Shown: one piece after another, positions 21,875 to 30,910 of the stretch | How positions within the stretch are numbered: position 1 is the first letter of the stretch | How the letters are laid out: each line of letters begins with the position of its first letter | Source: Amycolatopsis oliviviridis | GTDB lineage: Bacteria > Actinomycetota > Actinomycetes > Mycobacteriales > Pseudonocardiaceae | Length of the DNA stretch: 64,000 nucleotides | Direction of reading: 5' to 3' | Assembly (NCBI RefSeq): GCF_014654365.1 | Contig: NZ_BNAY01000005.1 | Span: 124,001-188,000, forward strand | Made by a program: the position numbers and the translations under genes | Notes under the pieces: model-generated | What the model saw: the letters and a program-made list of their open reading frames with translations, nothing else | Told to the model about the DNA's origin: nothing | Databases searched by the model: none

Positions 21875-23095
21875 ATGTCCCCTGCCGCGGCTCGTTCGTG
21901 GGTGGTCCCGCTCGCCTGGACGGCGGTACTGCTCGACGGATTCGACCTGGTCGTCCTGGGCACGGTGCTGCCCGCGCTGCTCCGTGACCACGTCTGGGGC
22001 CTGACGCCCGGCACGGCGTCGGTGATCTCGACGTTCGGCCTGATCGGCATGACGATCGGCGCGCTGGCGATCGGCACGATCACCGACCTCATCGGCCGCC
22101 GGAAGGCGCTGATCATCGCGGTCACCGCCTTCTCGGCGTTCACCGCGCTCTGCGCCCTCTCGCCGTCGGCGTTCGTCTTCGGCCTGCTGCGCTTCCTGGC
22201 CGGGCTGGGCCTCGGCGGCTGTCTCCCGACGGCCATCGCGCTGGTCACCGAGTACGCCCGCAAGGGGAAGGGCGGCAGCGCGACCACCACGGTGATGACC
22301 GGCTACCACGTCGGCGCGGTGCTCACCGCCCTGCTCGGCATCTGGCTGATCCAGCCGCTCGGCTGGCGGGCGATGTTCGTCGCGGGCGCGCTGCCCGCGC
22401 TCGTCCTGGTGCCGCTGATGATCAAGTACCTGCCCGAATCCGAATCCTTCGAGCGGGCGCGGGAGACGCAGGCGAACTCGGCGGCGGACGTCGTCGGCGG
22501 GCTGTTCCGCGGCGGGCTCCTGCGCGCCACCATCGCGTTCTGGGTGACGTCGTTCATGGGCCTGCTGCTGGTCTACGGGCTCAACACCTGGCTGCCGGAG
22601 ATCATGCGCCAGGCCGGGTACCCGCTCGGCGCCGCGCTCGGGCTGCTGCTCACACTGAACCTCGGCGGTGTCGTCGGCCTGCTCGTCGCGGGGCGCGTGG
22701 CGGACAAGGCCGGTGTGCGGCCGGCGGTGATCTTCTGGTTCCTCGGGGCGGCGGTGTTCCTGGCCCTGCTGAGCGTCAAACTGCCCGCCGTCGGCCTGTA
22801 CGCGGCCGTGTTCCTCACCGGCGGGTTCGTGTTCAGCGCGCAGGTCCTCGTGTACGCCTACATCGGCAAGACGTACCCGGACGCGATGCGCGCCACCGGG
22901 ATCGGCTGGGCGGCGGGTGTCGGCCGGGTCGGCGCGATCTGCGGGCCGATCCTCGGCGGCGCGCTGCTGAGCGCCGGAATCGCGTACCCGTGGGGTTTCT
23001 ACGCGTTCGCCGCGGTCGGGGCGGTGGGCGCGGCCGCCGTGACCGGAGTCCGCGCCGGCCGCGCCCGGGAGGACGCCGCTACCCCAGTTCCTTGA
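21875..23095 (+). CDS. MFS carrier of the aromatic acid:H+ symporter (AAHS) type
   Basis: A 406-residue protein with twelve predicted helices. DGFDLVVLGTVLPALL in helix 1 is the AAHS fingerprint (DGxD), and GTITDLIGRRKALI is the loop 2-3 motif. RFLAGLGLGGCLPTAIALVTEY follows in helix 4. PcaK and BenK relatives import hydroxybenzoates or benzoate with protons. No aromatic catabolic gene is adjacent, so the substrate is open. ATG 21875 has CTGGAGG 5 nt upstream. Its last 17 bases overlap the convergent permease gene. Confidence 0.85.
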   Translation: MSPAAARSWVVPLAWTAVLLDGFDLVVLGTVLPALLRDHVWGLTPGTASVISTFGLIGMTIGALAIGTITDLIGRRKALIIAVTAFSAFTALCALSPSAFVFGLLRFLAGLGLGGCLPTAIALVTEYARKGKGGSATTTVMTGYHVGAVLTALLGIWLIQPLGWRAMFVAGALPALVLVPLMIKYLPESESFERARETQANSAADVVGGLFRGGLLRATIAFWVTSFMGLLLVYGLNTWLPEIMRQAGYPLGAALGLLLTLNLGGVVGLLVAGRVADKAGVRPAVIFWFLGAAVFLALLSVKLPAVGLYAAVFLTGGFVFSAQVLVYAYIGKTYPDAMRATGIGWAAGVGRVGAICGPILGGALLSAGIAYPWGFYAFAAVGAVGAAAVTGVRAGRAREDAATPVP

Positions 23096-24614
23096 GTTCC
23101 TTTTCCACGGCGGCGAGTTCCGCCTCGGAACCCTGCACCTTCGGACCCGTGAACCACTTGCGTGCCGAGGCGAACCACCACACCGCCGCCCCACCGAGGA
23201 CGACGAGGAAGGCGATCGGCGTGTAGTTGAAACTGTCGATGGTGACCGGCGATCCCTGCGGGAGCATGAACAGCACGAAGATGAAGCACACCCAGACGGT
23301 CGCGACGGTCCCGACGAGCTTGCCCCAGCGGCCGAGGTTCCACGGTCCGGGTTCGAAGTCGTCGCCCTTGCGCACCCGCAGGAACACCGGGATCACGTAA
23401 GCCACGTAAAGGCCGACGACCGCGATCGAGGTCACCGCCGCGTAGGCGGTCGCGCTCCACAGGTACGGCAGGGCGAGCAGGAGCGCGCCGCCCGCGGCCA
23501 GCCACACCGCGTTGGTCGGCGTCTGGGTGCGCTTGTTGATGCGGTGCCAGAACTTCGAACCAGGGATCGCGCCGTCGCGGGCGAAGGCGTAGATCATCCG
23601 CGAGTTCGCGGTCACCGACGCCATCCCGCAGAACAACTGCGCGCCGATGCAGATCAGCAAGAGGAACTTGCCGGTCGTCTCGCCGGTCGCGTCGATGAAG
23701 ATCTGCGCGGGCGGCACCCCGGTCTCGGAGCCCACCGCGCCGTCGTAGTCCTGGATGGCGAAAGTGAGGCCGATCAGCAGGATCCACCCGGCGACCAGGG
23801 AGACGAGGATCGAGTTGATGATGCCGCGAGGCCCGGCCTTCGCCGCGTTCTTGGTCTCCTCGGTCATGTGGGCCGAGGCGTCGTAGCCGGTCAGCGTGTA
23901 CTGCGCGACGAGGAGCCCCAGCAAGAAGACGTAGACCGGTGACGCCCAGCCCGTCTTGTTCACGAACTCGCCGAAGACGAACGAGGCGTCCTGGTGCTTG
24001 TCGGGCACGACGATCAGCACCCCGACGATGACCAGCACGCCCACCAGATGCCACCACACGCTGATGCTGTTCAGCAGCGCCACGATCTTCACGCCGAAGG
24101 TGTTCAGCAGGCCGTGGATCACCAGGATGATGCCCAGCAGCAGGATCGTGTGCCCCGGCGTCGCCTCGAAGCCGAACTGCAGGTCGAGGAAGGCGTTGAG
24201 GAACAGCGCCGCGCCGAAGTCGATGCCCGCGGTGACGGCGATCTGCCCGATGAGGTTGAACCAGCCGGTGAACCACGACCACGCCGCGCCGTTGCGCGGC
24301 GCGAGCTTCGCGGCCCAGTAGTAGAGGCCGCCCGCGGTCGGATAGCTGGAGCAGACCTCGGCCATGCCCAGTCCGACCAGGATGACGAACAGGCCGACCA
24401 GCGGCCAGCCCCAGATCATCGCGGCGGGCCCGCCGGTCTTCATGCCGAACCCGTAGAGGGTCAGGCAGCCGGAGAGGATCGAGATGATCGTGAACGAGAC
24501 GGCGAAGTTGGAGAAGGTCGACATCGTGCGCCGGAGTTCCTGCGCGTAGCCGAGCTGGTGGAGCCGGGCACTGTCTTCGTCGGCGGGTTCGGCCTGCTTG
24601 TCTGAGACATCCAT
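23079..24614 (-). CDS. APC-family amino acid/amine permease
   Basis: A 511-residue protein with twelve helices. It has an APC layout: YAQELRRTMSTFSNFAVSFT before helix 1, GGPAAMIWGWPLVGLFVILVG, SSYPTAGGLYYWAAKL, and GYDASAHMTEETKNAAKAGP in the middle. This is closest to the amino acid/choline transporter (GABA permease-like) branch. It imports an amino acid or amine with protons. The substrate is not determinable here. The tail is rich in glutamate and lysine. It overlaps the upstream convergent carrier gene by 17 bp. Confidence 0.88.
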   Translation of the reverse strand: MDVSDKQAEPADEDSARLHQLGYAQELRRTMSTFSNFAVSFTIISILSGCLTLYGFGMKTGGPAAMIWGWPLVGLFVILVGLGMAEVCSSYPTAGGLYYWAAKLAPRNGAAWSWFTGWFNLIGQIAVTAGIDFGAALFLNAFLDLQFGFEATPGHTILLLGIILVIHGLLNTFGVKIVALLNSISVWWHLVGVLVIVGVLIVVPDKHQDASFVFGEFVNKTGWASPVYVFLLGLLVAQYTLTGYDASAHMTEETKNAAKAGPRGIINSILVSLVAGWILLIGLTFAIQDYDGAVGSETGVPPAQIFIDATGETTGKFLLLICIGAQLFCGMASVTANSRMIYAFARDGAIPGSKFWHRINKRTQTPTNAVWLAAGGALLLALPYLWSATAYAAVTSIAVVGLYVAYVIPVFLRVRKGDDFEPGPWNLGRWGKLVGTVATVWVCFIFVLFMLPQGSPVTIDSFNYTPIAFLVVLGGAAVWWFASARKWFTGPKVQGSEAELAAVEKELKELG

Positions 24615-24724
24615 CGGGCACCCACTTAAAAGGTATGCGGACAGACCATTGAGATCCGCCGAAATTAGGCCCGCCCACCTGCGGATGTCAAGGTCCCGTC
24701 AAGAAACCCCTCCCGCCGGATGCC

Positions 24725-24771
24725 ATGAAAGGCCCCTTCATCGCAAAATTTGCGATGAAGGGGCCTTTCAT
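24725..24771. terminator. Intergenic hairpin after the glycerophosphodiesterase gene
   Basis: Bases 24725-24744 pair with 24752-24771 (20 bp), and three further pairs close the AAAATTT centre to a single base. The arm contains TGAAAGGCCCCTTCA, a near-palindrome. It lies 14 nt beyond the stop of the leftward phosphodiesterase gene. Confidence 0.7.
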
Positions 24772-24785
24772 TGCGCTTGGGAGAC

Positions 24786-25904
24786 TCAGCGCCCCCGGAA
24801 GGCCTTCACGGCCTCCAGCGCGGTGTCCGGGTGGTCGGCGAAGTACCCGTCGACACCCGCCTTGAGGAACGCCTCCTGCTCGGCGAACGCGTCGCCGTAC
24901 TCGGCGAGGTTCGCCGAGGAGCGCAGGTTCTGCGGCAGGAAGTTGTTCTCGTTGCGGAACGTGTACGGCCCGACCTTCAGCCCTGCCTTGTGCGCGTCGG
25001 CCACGAGCGCGGTCGGCTTGCCCAGCGCGCCGTTCACCACCGGGATGACCTGCGCCTTCTCCGGGCCCAGGTAGTCGGCGTACTTCGAGATCTCCTTCAG
25101 GCCCGCCGGCGTGACGAGGTCCGCGTACGTACGCGGGTCGCCCTTCGCGACGAAGTCGGCCGGAGCGCCGGTCGCCGAGGTCAGCTGCAGCAGCGGCACC
25201 CGCACCTGGCGCGAGAGCTCGATCAGGTTCGAGACCTCGAACGACTGGATGATCACCGGCGCCTTCGGGTGGTTGAGCCCGTTGCGTTTGAGCAGCTCGA
25301 CCAGCTTCGGCTCGGTCGGGTTCTTGATCGAGGAGAAGTAGGTCGAGTGCTTGATCTCCGGGTAGGTCCCCAGCTCACGGCGCAGTTCGCGGCCCAGCCG
25401 GCGCGTCAGGTCGAGCACCTCCTGGTAGGTGGCGATCTGATAGCGGCCGTCGTAGATCTTGTTGTTCGGCCGCAGCTGCGGGATCCGCTCGGTCGCGCGC
25501 AGGGTCTTCAGCTCGGCGAGCGTGAAGTCCTCGGTGAACCAGCCGGTGAACGACGTGCCGTCGATGACCTTCGTCGTCTTCCGGTTCGCGAACTCGGGGT
25601 GCTTCGCGACGTCGGTGGTCCCGCCGATCTCGTTCTCGTGCCGGGCGACCAGCTGCCCGTCCTTGGTGGGCACCAGATCGACGTCGACCCAGTCGACGCC
25701 CTGGCGGTAGGCGAGCTCATACGAGGCGAGCGTGTGCTCCGGGCGGTAGCCGGGGGCGCCGCGGTGTCCGACGATCACCGGCCCATCGTGGCCCTTCGCC
25801 AGCGCCGACACATCTCGGGCACCCGGCTCGGTGGCGCCCGCCAACCCTGTCACGCTGAGTACGGCGAGTCCGGACAGGGCGAGCACGCCCAGGCGCTTTC
25901 GCAT
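24786..25904 (-). CDS. Secreted glycerophosphodiester phosphodiesterase
   Basis: A 372-residue exported protein. The signal peptide RKRLGVLALSGLAVLSVTG ends near residue 23 (GLAGATE). The GDPD TIM barrel holds GHRGAPGYRPEHTLASYELA and VDVDLVPTKDGQLVARHE, giving the catalytic HR, E/D and H residues. It hydrolyses glycerophosphodiesters to glycerol 3-phosphate and an alcohol outside the membrane. A large insertion after the first strands is normal for the GlpQ type. ATG 25904 has AAAGAGG about 9 nt upstream. It is divergent from purD across 176 bp. Confidence 0.92.
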   Translation of the reverse strand: MRKRLGVLALSGLAVLSVTGLAGATEPGARDVSALAKGHDGPVIVGHRGAPGYRPEHTLASYELAYRQGVDWVDVDLVPTKDGQLVARHENEIGGTTDVAKHPEFANRKTTKVIDGTSFTGWFTEDFTLAELKTLRATERIPQLRPNNKIYDGRYQIATYQEVLDLTRRLGRELRRELGTYPEIKHSTYFSSIKNPTEPKLVELLKRNGLNHPKAPVIIQSFEVSNLIELSRQVRVPLLQLTSATGAPADFVAKGDPRTYADLVTPAGLKEISKYADYLGPEKAQVIPVVNGALGKPTALVADAHKAGLKVGPYTFRNENNFLPQNLRSSANLAEYGDAFAEQEAFLKAGVDGYFADHPDTALEAVKAFRGR

Positions 25905-26067
25905 GGTGGGTAACCTCTTTCGGTTGAACGCGGGGTACCGCGCCACCCTTGACGCAGGAGGCGTCCGGACGGCGAAGTCGGACCGGCGGAGCGCTGACCG
26001 CCGGGTGAACGCCGGATGGAACCACCCGCTCCAGGATGGCGACGTGTTCGTGGCTCACCGGCCCGGT

Positions 26068-26073
26068 TACCCT
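26068..26073 (+). promoter_or_regulatory. TANNNT -10 hexamer of purD, leaderless start candidate
   Basis: TACCCT lies 7 nt before the GTG start of purD. No Shine-Dalgarno sequence is present between them. Confidence 0.45.
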
Positions 26074-26080
26074 GTGCTTC

Positions 26081-27343
26081 GTGCGCGTACTGGTAATCGG
26101 GTCCGGCGCCCGTGAGCATGCACTCGTCCTCGCGGTCGCGGAAGACCCCTCCGTCACCGCGCTGGCCTGTGCCCCGGGCAACGCCGGCACCTCTTCGGTG
26201 GCCGAGCAGCTCGGCGTGGACGCGGCCGACCCCGAATCGGTCTCCGCCCTCGCCAAGCAGTGGCAGGCGGACCTGGTCGTGGTCGGTCCCGAGGTCCCGC
26301 TGGTGGCGGGCGTCGCCGACGCGGTCCGGAAGGCGGGCATCGCCTGCTTCGGCCCGTCCGCGTCCGCGGCCCGGATCGAGGGCTCGAAGGCGTTCGCGAA
26401 GGACGTCATGGCGGCCGCGAAGGTGCCGACGGCGCACTGTGAGGTCGTCGACAACCCGGCCCGGCTCGACGCCGCCCTCGGCCGCTTCGGCCCCACCTGG
26501 GTGGTCAAGGACGACGGTCTCGCCGCGGGCAAGGGTGTCGTGGTCACCACGGACGTCGACGTCGCGCGCAAGCACGCGCTGATGCTGCTCGACGGCGGTC
26601 ACCCGGTGCTGCTGGAGTCCTTCCTCGACGGCCCCGAGGCCTCTCTCTTCTGCTTCGTCGACGGCCGCACGGTCGTCCCGCTGCTGCCCGCGCAGGACTT
26701 CAAGCGCGTCGGCGACGGCGACGCGGGCCCGAACACCGGCGGCATGGGGGCGTACGCGCCGTTGCCGTGGGCGCCGAAGGACCTGGTCGACGACGTCGTC
26801 GAGCGGATCGTCCAGCCCGTGGTCGACGAACTCGACGAACGCGGCGCCACCTTCTCCGGCCTGCTCTACGCCGGTCTCGCGCTGACTTCCGAGGGCCCGC
26901 AGGTCATCGAGTTCAACTGCCGCTTCGGCGACCCGGAGACCCAGGTCGTCCTGGCGCTGCTGCGCAGCCCGCTCGGCAAGGTCCTGCACGCGACGGCGAC
27001 CGGCAAACTCGCCGATCTGCCGCCGCTGGACTGGGATTCCGGCGCGGCGGTCACCGTCGTGCTGGCCGCGGACGGCTACCCCGGCAAACCGAGGACCGGC
27101 GACGTCATCACCGGCGGCGAGTTCGAAGGCGTGCTCCACGCGGGCACCCGCCGCCGCGACGACGGCGCGGTGGTCTCCTCCGGCGGCCGCGTGCTTTCGG
27201 TCGTCGGCACCGGCAAGAACCTGAAGGCCGCCCGCAAGGACGCCTACGCGAAGGTCGAGAAGGTCCACCTGGCAGGCTCGCACCATCGCACCGACATCGC
27301 CCTGCTCGCCGCCAAGGGAGAGATCGCCACCCCGGTCTCGTGA
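26081..27343 (+). CDS. purD: Phosphoribosylamine-glycine ligase
   Basis: A 420-residue ATP-grasp ligase. The N-terminal domain starts [19 protein letters not shown]. The ATP-grasp core has [16 protein letters not shown] and the metal ligand region [10 protein letters not shown] plus [12 protein letters not shown]. It makes glycinamide ribonucleotide from phosphoribosylamine, glycine and ATP, step two of purine synthesis. I chose GTG 26081, since the family begins exactly at RVLVIGSG. An ATG at 26036 would add an unrelated 15 residues. A probable leaderless mRNA. Confidence 0.96.
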   Translation: MRVLVIGSGAREHALVLAVAEDPSVTALACAPGNAGTSSVAEQLGVDAADPESVSALAKQWQADLVVVGPEVPLVAGVADAVRKAGIACFGPSASAARIEGSKAFAKDVMAAAKVPTAHCEVVDNPARLDAALGRFGPTWVVKDDGLAAGKGVVVTTDVDVARKHALMLLDGGHPVLLESFLDGPEASLFCFVDGRTVVPLLPAQDFKRVGDGDAGPNTGGMGAYAPLPWAPKDLVDDVVERIVQPVVDELDERGATFSGLLYAGLALTSEGPQVIEFNCRFGDPETQVVLALLRSPLGKVLHATATGKLADLPPLDWDSGAAVTVVLAADGYPGKPRTGDVITGGEFEGVLHAGTRRRDDGAVVSSGGRVLSVVGTGKNLKAARKDAYAKVEKVHLAGSHHRTDIALLAAKGEIATPVS

Positions 27344-27468
27344 ATTCCGGACGGAACCATCCCGGTCCCGGTTGCGTCTAACCCGGTATTTCCTGCGAAG
27401 CTTAGGCGCTCGATACATCGGCGTTGGTAGCCTCGACGGGGCGGTTCGAGCGGCGCAAGGGGTGGGGA

Positions 27469-27855
27469 ATGGCAGCATCGGGCAAGGTCCAGGACCTCAC
27501 GTCGGCGGTTCCGACGCCGCCGTCGGTGGCCGACATCAGAGTGGATCCGTCGAAACTGCTCGAAGTGGCGAAGATCGTCGAAGAGCAGGTCGACGCGCTC
27601 CAGGACAAGCTTTTGACGCGGCTCGACCAGCTGCGCATCGACACTCCGGCCAACGACACCGTGAGCGTGCACTCGACCAACGTCTGGAACGAGCTCGTCG
27701 CCGACGGCGACCAGTCGTACGCCGCGCAGGTCAAGGCGTACGTGGCCGGTCTGCGGGGACTGGTCAACCAGCTCCGCACGGCGGCCAAGGAGTACAAGAC
27801 CAGTGATGCGGACAAGGCCGCCGCGTTCGGGGACCGTGGTGTTCACCGGGCGTAG
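27469..27855 (+). CDS. PE-like ESX substrate with YxxxD signal
   Basis: A 128-residue protein with two long amphipathic helices. The first covers about 27-60 (DPSKLLEVAKIVEEQVDALQ), the second about 82-108 (QVKAYVAGLRGLVNQLRTAA). They are separated by a loop holding VWNEL where WXG would be. The second helix is followed by YKTSD, which fits the general ESX secretion signal YxxxD/E. Size and layout match PE-type partners of PPE proteins. The start ATG 27469 follows GGGGTGGGG. Its last 53 bases overlap the DUF3558 gene. It probably forms a heterodimer with the PPE-like product of 28458-30134 (inference). Confidence 0.7.
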   Translation: MAASGKVQDLTSAVPTPPSVADIRVDPSKLLEVAKIVEEQVDALQDKLLTRLDQLRIDTPANDTVSVHSTNVWNELVADGDQSYAAQVKAYVAGLRGLVNQLRTAAKEYKTSDADKAAAFGDRGVHRA

Positions 27856-28447
27856 GCCTCGTGCACTGGTCTCCGGCGGGATGCTCACCCTCGTACTGGC
27901 CGGATGCACCACGGACACGGGTGGGCAGGCGTTTCCCGACGAACCGGCGCTGGCTTCGGCCACGCAGGGCGCCAAAGCGTCGGCGCTGCCGGCCAGGCCT
28001 GCCGAGCTGAACCTTCAAGGGGTCGATCCGTGCGCCTTGCTCACCGAGCCGCAACTCGACCAGCTCAAGATCAACAGCAAGCCACGCGCCGCCGCGGAGC
28101 CGATCGACGGCCCGACCTGTGTCTTCGACGCGGACGCCGCGGAGCCGTTCCACACCTATTACGTCCGCACGATCACCGCGGACGTCGAAGAGTGGTTCAC
28201 GGGCAAGCGCCGCAAGAACAGCATGACGACGGAACCGAAGGCGGTCGGCGGGTTTCCCGCCGTCACGAACTACCGCGACGCCGGGAAACCGAGCGATTGC
28301 GAAACGCTCGTCGGTGTCGCGAAAGGGCAGACACTGGCGGTGCGAGCCGTCGCCGTCACCGCCGGCGCGCTCACCATGCCGCAGCTGTGCGGGATGTCCG
28401 CGCAGGCGGCCGATTCGGCTTTGCAGACCTTGAAAGCACGCAACTAG
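27803..28447 (+). CDS. DUF3558 lipoprotein
   Basis: A 214-residue protein. The lipoprotein signal has arginines (GRRPRALVSGG), a hydrophobic stretch and lipobox VLAGC. The mature domain has GVDPCALLTEPQLDQL, PTCVFDAD, AVGGFPAV and C-terminal LCGMSAQAADSALQTL. This is the DUF3558 pattern common near ESX genes in actinobacteria. It is anchored outside the membrane; the role is unknown. The start is GTG 27803 or ATG 27806, with AAGGAG 11-14 nt upstream inside the previous gene. The gene sits between the PE-like and PPE-like genes, so a part in ESX-substrate handling is plausible. Confidence 0.8.
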   Translation: MMRTRPPRSGTVVFTGRRPRALVSGGMLTLVLAGCTTDTGGQAFPDEPALASATQGAKASALPARPAELNLQGVDPCALLTEPQLDQLKINSKPRAAAEPIDGPTCVFDADAAEPFHTYYVRTITADVEEWFTGKRRKNSMTTEPKAVGGFPAVTNYRDAGKPSDCETLVGVAKGQTLAVRAVAVTAGALTMPQLCGMSAQAADSALQTLKARN

Positions 28448-28457
28448 GGAGGGCGGC

Positions 28458-30134
28458 GTGAACGTTTCCGACCTCGCGGGCAGGCTCCGCGATCTTCGGT
28501 TCGACGGCTACACCGACACCGGGATCGCGACCGAGATCGAGCACTTCCGCAACGGCGACGGCACCGGCAGCATCGGCATCGCGGTCGAGGCGCTGAAGTC
28601 CGTCGCGGGCGCGCTCGCCGACACCGACAAGACGCTGCGTGACGAGCTGGGCAAACTCGGCGTGGAATGGCAGAGCGAAGCGGGTGGCGCCGCCGGTCAG
28701 GTGTTCACCGAGCAAGCGGGCTTCTCCCAGGACGCGAACTCGAAGGTCTCGCATTCCGCGGAGATGATCTTCGCGCAGGGTGAGGCCTTCAACCGGACAC
28801 TGCACAAGCTGCCGGACCCGGAAGTGGTCCGGAAGGGCGCGGGCGGGTTGACCCTCGGCGACTTCGTGCTGAGCCTCGTCGGGTTCGAGACCGACCACGC
28901 CAAGAGCGTCAGCGCCGCGAACAACGCGCGGGCGCAGGCGCAAGAGGCGCTGAACGACTACGCCAAGACGAGCGGCGAGAACCTGCTGACGACCGACACG
29001 CTGGCCGATCCGCAGGCGATGAACCTGACCCAGACCACGACCACCGCCGGGGCGGGCGGTGGCTCCGGCCCGCTCAACCTCGCGGGCACGGCCACCGACC
29101 TGACCCCGGACGGCAGCGTGCTTCCCGCGTCCACCGCCGTCGAGTCGAAGTACGTGCCGCCGCCCGTGCAGCACGTCAGCAACCCGAAGTCGCCGTCCTA
29201 CGACGCGCCGACCCCGGCCTACGGCGTCGCCATGGGCGGCGGGGTGTCCCGGAAGACCGGCGCGTCGGCGCCGAACGCCGGTGCCACGGTTCCCGCGGCC
29301 TCCGCGCCGACCACGCCGTCCGGCACTTCGCGCCCGGCACCGGCGCCGGGCAGCGGCTGGGTGACGCCGAACCGGCCCGCCCCGCAGCCCGAGACGGGCA
29401 GGCCGTCGTACCCGGTCACGGGTTCGCCCACCACCCCGCCGTTCGTCCCGCCGGGCGCGCCGAACCTGCCTCCGGGCTCCACGAACGTCCCACCGGGGCA
29501 GTCCACCGGGAGCCTGCCGCCGAGCAGCACCACGTCGGCGCAGCCCGTCGGCAAGTCGTTCGGCCCCGGCCCGGGCGCCGAAAGCGCACTGGGCAAGGGC
29601 CCCGGCTCCACCTCGGGCCCCGGCGTCTTCGGCGGCGGCGTCGGCGGGGGCACCGGTGGCGGCGACCAGGCGCTCGGCAAGGGCCGCTCGGTCGGCTCCG
29701 GACCGCAGGCGCCGATGGTCTCCGGCAACGAGTCCGGACGTGGCTTCCCGGCCATCCCGAAGGTCACCGGTCCGGCCGCGGGCGACCTCGGCGCGGGCGC
29801 GGCCGCGCTCGGCGCCGGTGTCGCGGGCGGTGCGCTGAGCGGCGACAAGGAACGCGACCGCCGTCCCCGCCAGGAAGGCGGCGCCGTCAAGCCGACCCGT
29901 CAGCTGCCGATCGGCGAGCTTCCCGAAGAGGAGGCCATGCGGCGCTCGGAGAAGATCGGCGCGAAGCAGCCGAAGGCCGAGTCGAAGTTCATGGAGCGCG
30001 CGGCGACCCAGGACGTCGATGAGGACGCGGAGCACATCAGGCGTTACGGCGTCGACGACAAGGACCTGTTCACCGACGAGCGCATGGTGTCGCCCGACGT
30101 GATCGGTGACCACGGCAACTCCGAAGCGCGCTGA
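28458..30134 (+). CDS. PPE-like ESX substrate with Pro/Gly-rich tail
   Basis: A 558-residue protein. Residues 1-185 are helical: IAVEALKSVAGALADTDKTL, EWQSEAGGAAGQVFTEQAG (a W-x-S version of the WXG turn), and a later helical hairpin with ARAQAQEALNDYAKTSG. Residues about 190-480 are low-complexity Pro/Gly/Ser/Thr, including runs such as PPGAPNLPPGSTNVPPG. The last 80 residues are charged and probably structured. The layout is that of PPE or EspB-like proteins. The GTG start has AGGGAGGG upstream. An EspG chaperone gene follows directly, as in mycobacterial PE-PPE-espG groups. Confidence 0.7.
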   Translation: MNVSDLAGRLRDLRFDGYTDTGIATEIEHFRNGDGTGSIGIAVEALKSVAGALADTDKTLRDELGKLGVEWQSEAGGAAGQVFTEQAGFSQDANSKVSHSAEMIFAQGEAFNRTLHKLPDPEVVRKGAGGLTLGDFVLSLVGFETDHAKSVSAANNARAQAQEALNDYAKTSGENLLTTDTLADPQAMNLTQTTTTAGAGGGSGPLNLAGTATDLTPDGSVLPASTAVESKYVPPPVQHVSNPKSPSYDAPTPAYGVAMGGGVSRKTGASAPNAGATVPAASAPTTPSGTSRPAPAPGSGWVTPNRPAPQPETGRPSYPVTGSPTTPPFVPPGAPNLPPGSTNVPPGQSTGSLPPSSTTSAQPVGKSFGPGPGAESALGKGPGSTSGPGVFGGGVGGGTGGGDQALGKGRSVGSGPQAPMVSGNESGRGFPAIPKVTGPAAGDLGAGAAALGAGVAGGALSGDKERDRRPRQEGGAVKPTRQLPIGELPEEEAMRRSEKIGAKQPKAESKFMERAATQDVDEDAEHIRRYGVDDKDLFTDERMVSPDVIGDHGNSEAR

Positions 30135-30138
30135 ACCT

Positions 30139-30909
30139 GTGCCGAACGACAACGGCAGCCTGGTGCTGTCCGCACTCGAGTTCGAAATGCTCTGGGAAGC
30201 CGAACGGCTGCCCCGCCGCCATGTCGCACTCGACGTGCCGAGCCCCGGAACGACCCATACGGAGCGGGCGGCACTGGTCGAAGAGGCCTGGGAATCCCTG
30301 CGCGCGCGAGGTCTCGCGCGGGGACACCAGGCGTCGGGCGAGCTGGTCGACATGCTGAACCTGTTCGCGCGCCCCCGGTTCGCGATCGACGTCTGGGTGT
30401 GGACTGACCGCGAGATCAAGGGCCAGGCGGTCAGCGTCGGCAACCAGGCGCTGCTCGGCGTGATCGACGAGGGCCAGGTGTGGCTGATCCCGGCCCGCGA
30501 AAGCTCCCTCGCCGAGGCCGCCGTCTCGGTCGCGGGTGACCTCGGCCCCGGTGTCGGCCAGTCGATCAGCATCCCGCACGACGTCCTCGTCCAGGCCGAC
30601 GCCGCCGCCCGCGGCGACGCGAAAGCGCTGGTCGTCGCCCTGGAAGACCTGGACGTGCCGCTTTGGCAGGCCCAGGAGGTGGCGGGCATGCTGCTCGGCC
30701 AGGAGGCACGCGGCCAGTTCGGCATCGAACGCGCGGGCCGCGACGGCCGCCCCCGGCGCGCGGACCACGTCGTCGCCTTCTACGACACGGACTCGGGCCG
30801 GTACCTGTTCCAGGTCGCGCGGAACCGGGACGGGCGGGACTGGGCGACCATCACCCCGGCGGACAACCAGCTGCTGGCGACGCGGATCCGGGAAGTCGCC
30901 GACTTTTGA
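30139..30909 (+). CDS. EspG-family ESX secretion chaperone
   Basis: A 256-residue soluble protein of the PF14011 type: LVLSALEFEMLWEAERLPRR at the N-terminus, ARPRFAIDVWVWTDREIKG, then LLGQEARGQFGIERAGRDGR and a final DWATITPADNQLLATRIRE. In mycobacteria EspG binds the tip of PE-PPE dimers in the cytosol and keeps them soluble for their ESX machine. Here it follows the PPE-like gene by 4 nt, so it probably serves that pair. I chose GTG 30139. A GTG at 30106 would overlap the upstream gene. No EccA-E genes are in the window. Confidence 0.85.
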   Translation: MPNDNGSLVLSALEFEMLWEAERLPRRHVALDVPSPGTTHTERAALVEEAWESLRARGLARGHQASGELVDMLNLFARPRFAIDVWVWTDREIKGQAVSVGNQALLGVIDEGQVWLIPARESSLAEAAVSVAGDLGPGVGQSISIPHDVLVQADAAARGDAKALVVALEDLDVPLWQAQEVAGMLLGQEARGQFGIERAGRDGRPRRADHVVAFYDTDSGRYLFQVARNRDGRDWATITPADNQLLATRIREVADF

Positions 30910-30910
30910 C

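Noticed and set aside
26036-26080. Upstream ATG start for purD at 26036
   Set aside because: The added 15 residues do not match the family, which begins at RVLVIGSG, and the -10 hexamer would lie inside the coding region.
28371-30725. 784-codon minus-strand open frame across the PPE-like and EspG genes
   Set aside because: The plus-strand genes have ribosome sites and recognisable families. The minus frame is low-complexity Arg/Ala-rich and spans two genes, so it is a shadow.
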